From Pseudomonas gregormendelii (GTDB lineage: Bacteria > Pseudomonadota > Gammaproteobacteria > Pseudomonadales > Pseudomonadaceae): a DNA stretch of 50,618 nucleotides. Under the pieces are notes generated by a model. That model did not search any database and was not told where the DNA came from. It was given only the letters and a program-made list of their open reading frames with translations. Of this stretch, positions 49,200 to 50,618 are shown one piece after another (positions within the stretch are counted from its first letter, which is position 1; the number at the start of each line of letters is the position of its first letter). The translations under genes and the position numbers were made by a program. The stretch is taken from positions 1-50,618 of the forward strand of contig NZ_JADEVO010000038.1 in NCBI RefSeq assembly GCF_017114825.1, written 5' to 3'.

Positions 49200-50384
49200 A
49201 TGCACAACAATAAGAACTTCAAGCATCGTTATTTGCCTGCCTTGATCGCCAGCCTGTCGGCCCTGGGCTTGAGCCCGATGGCCCAAGCCGAGATCGTGCT
49301 GTACGACAAGGACCAGACGACTTTTTCCACCGACGGTTACATCAATGCCTTTTACGTCAACAGTGATGTGGACCGCGAGGGCGAGCAGTACGACCGGCGC
49401 CAGTCGCGGGTCAAGATGGGCTTCCTGCCCAATTACCTGGGCTTCAACATGGGCAAGCAGATCGATGACCTGAAGCTCGGTGCGCGCGCCTCGTTCTGGG
49501 TAACCATCAACGACAGTCAAACCAATGGCACCGATACGGCCATCGACGTCCGCCAGTTCTACGGCACGGTCGCCAATCCCGAATGGGGCGAGGTGCTGAT
49601 CGGCAAGGACTTCGGCCTGTTTGCCCGCTCCAACATCCTGCTCGACGAACTGCTCGCCGGTTACGGCCAGGTCAGCGATACCCTGGGCCTGGTGGACGGA
49701 GGCGGCGTGTCGTTCGGCAATATCGGCAGTGGTTATCCGTACCCGTTCCCCACTTCGCAGATCACCTACCGTACGCCGGTGATGGACGGTTTGCGGGTGG
49801 CGGTGGGGATCATGGATCCGGTGGACACCAACGACAGCAGTCCGACGGGCAAGGCCTACCAGGAGAACCCGCGAACCGAGAGCGAGATCACCTACCAGTT
49901 CGACCTGGCCGGTGCGCAGATCTACAGCTGGGTCAACGGCAGCTACCAGACCTCGGACAACACTGACCCAAGCGTCGAGTCCGTGACCTCCAAGGGCGTT
50001 GGTTACGGTGTGCAGGCGAAGATGGGTGGCTTGTCGCTGACCGGTTCCGGCTTCCAGGCCAAGGGCATCAACCCTTTCTTTACCAACAACGCCGGGGAGC
50101 CGACGTTGCGCAACGTCGACAGCGACGGTTACCTGCTGCAGGGCTCTTACAAACTCGGCAAGAACCGCCTGGCGCTGTCCTATGGCAAGACCCAGGACGA
50201 CGGCAATGGCGTGGTCGGCAGCGGCGCGGATTACGAGACCCGCGGTATTGCGCTGTTCCATGACGTCAACAGCAACCTCAAGCTGGTGGCCGAGTACAAC
50301 CAGTTCGAAATCAACGGTCACGACACCAGTGCGCAAAATGAAGACACCGATACCTTTGCAGTGGGGGCGGTGCTGACCTGGTAA
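49200..50384 (+). CDS. Outer-membrane porin (Gram-negative porin family)
   Basis: This 394-residue protein has a signal peptide of about 30 residues ending AQA, then a beta-barrel start EIVLYDKDQTTFSTDGYINAF. It has the alternating hydrophobic pattern of a 16-strand porin and ends AVGAVLTW, with an aromatic last residue as required by the Bam machinery. An acidic constriction-loop region follows near residues 150-200. GGAGCGCGTC precedes the ATG. The solute is unknown; it stands alone, downstream of the sulfite exporter by 173 bp. Confidence 0.9.
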   Translation: MHNNKNFKHRYLPALIASLSALGLSPMAQAEIVLYDKDQTTFSTDGYINAFYVNSDVDREGEQYDRRQSRVKMGFLPNYLGFNMGKQIDDLKLGARASFWVTINDSQTNGTDTAIDVRQFYGTVANPEWGEVLIGKDFGLFARSNILLDELLAGYGQVSDTLGLVDGGGVSFGNIGSGYPYPFPTSQITYRTPVMDGLRVAVGIMDPVDTNDSSPTGKAYQENPRTESEITYQFDLAGAQIYSWVNGSYQTSDNTDPSVESVTSKGVGYGVQAKMGGLSLTGSGFQAKGINPFFTNNAGEPTLRNVDSDGYLLQGSYKLGKNRLALSYGKTQDDGNGVVGSGADYETRGIALFHDVNSNLKLVAEYNQFEINGHDTSAQNEDTDTFAVGAVLTW

Positions 50385-50402
50385 GAGCAAATTCGCCCCC
50401 CC

Positions 50403-50492
50403 TTGTAGGAGCGAGCTTGCTCGCGATGGACGCACAGGCACCGCGTGTATGCAGGCAGTCCCCGTTATCGTTAACGTCCATCGCGAGCAAGC
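50403..50492. repeat. BIME interrupted by an IS
   Basis: A full REP, TTGTAGGAGCGAGCTTGCTC (50403-50430), and an inverted half REP, TCCATCGCGAGCAAGC (50477-50492), flank about 46 bp. The second copy breaks exactly at its palindrome centre, where the IS terminal repeat starts. Confidence 0.85.
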
Positions 50493-50519
50493 TGAACTGG
50501 TCTAATAATTCCGGACACC
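50493..50519 (+). repeat. IS3-family left terminal inverted repeat
   Basis: Begins TGAACTGGTC and ends CCGGACACC; it is 23/27 identical to the reverse complement of 97-123. It is the left end of an IS3-family element whose first gene starts at 50558. Confidence 0.88.
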
Positions 50520-50557
50520 TCTTAAGGGCGATATGATTTCGCCAACTTGGAGGTTCC

Positions 50558-50618
50558 ATGAACGATAGAAAGGTCTATACCCGCGAGTTCAAGCTGCATG
50601 CTGCCAGCATGGTACTCG
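50558..50618 (+). CDS. IS3-family transposase OrfA, N-terminal fragment
   Basis: The ATG at 50558 is preceded by TTGGAGG. The visible residues begin MNDRKVYTREFKLHAASMV, the usual start of IS3-family OrfA helix-turn-helix proteins ((T/Y)(T)REFK..A). The gene runs off the right edge of the window, so its integrity is unknown. Confidence 0.85.
   Translation, partial: MNDRKVYTREFKLHAASMVL

Larger units (their letters stand above)
50493..50618 (+). mobile_element. IS3-family insertion sequence, left end (continues past window)
   Basis: The terminal repeat, a 38-bp leader and the first 20 codons of orfA are present. Same orientation and same end sequence type as the element at the left edge of the window. 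Confidence 0.85.

Noticed and set aside
1..50618. Composite transposon bounded by the two directly repeated IS ends
   Set aside because: The 50 kb between them holds core metabolism (bkd, ilvE, topB, lldD) with uniform composition. Independent REP-targeted insertions explain the arrangement better, though the copies could still recombine.

Overview
The window is high-GC DNA that reads as a chromosome segment of a Pseudomonas of the fluorescens group. The evidence is a complete bkdR / bkdA1-bkdA2-bkdB-lpdV locus with a 339-residue IlvE, a creatinase carrying the Pseudomonas catalytic residues, and many extragenic REP palindromes of the GTGGGAGCGAGCTTGCTCGCGATGG type. No tRNA, rRNA, CRISPR array or phage module was seen.

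Both edges fall inside IS3-family insertion sequences in the same orientation. The left edge has the last 27 transposase codons and a terminal repeat (97-123). The right edge has the matching terminal repeat (50493-50519) and the first transposase codons. Both junctions sit against half of a REP palindrome, which suggests that this IS targets REP elements.

Layout. (1) 169-5594, minus strand: a catabolic-looking cluster of flavin monooxygenase, RidA-type imine deaminase, DUF1028 Ntn-hydrolase-like protein, ArgE-like M20 deacylase and NCS1 permease. Its substrate is unknown. (2) 6016-14202: a large MFS carrier, an enterobacterial-type ornithine decarboxylase, creatinase with its own MFS carrier (ribosome site inside a perfect hairpin), and a convergent GATase1/AraC regulator. 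(3) 14308-21577: beta-lactamase-fold hydrolase, ChrA preceded by a 22-residue ORF, CAP-domain protein, SleB-type hydrolase, dienelactone hydrolase, DoxX, and a ProA-like dehydrogenase. (4) 21649-27545: small hypothetical protein, GNAT and GST, topoisomerase III, DUF427, and lldD. (5) 27638-32134: a second large MFS carrier, a GMC oxidoreductase and a divergent LysR regulator. (6) 32229-40021: AlkD-like repair protein, Kef antiporter, RcnB-like protein, emfourin plus protealysin-like M4 peptidase, FKBP, and a radical-SAM/DUF4130 DNA-repair pair. (7) 40203-47095: ilvE and the bkd branched-chain keto acid dehydrogenase operon with divergent bkdR. (8) 47198-50384: ETHE1-like metallo-hydrolase divergent from a TauE/SafE exporter, then an outer-membrane porin.

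How parts work together. IlvE transaminates Val/Leu/Ile and the Bkd complex oxidises the resulting keto acids. Creatinase would give sarcosine and urea from creatine brought in by the adjacent MFS carrier. The radical-SAM/DUF4130 pair and topB each have a LexA-type palindrome upstream; the two boxes match at 14 of 16 bases, which ties the pair to the SOS response. Two repeat families fill the gaps: classical REP/BIMEs, and a longer family (GTAGGAGCTGCCG ... GGCTGCGATCTTTTGATC) that forms near-perfect 32- to 44-nt inverted repeats.
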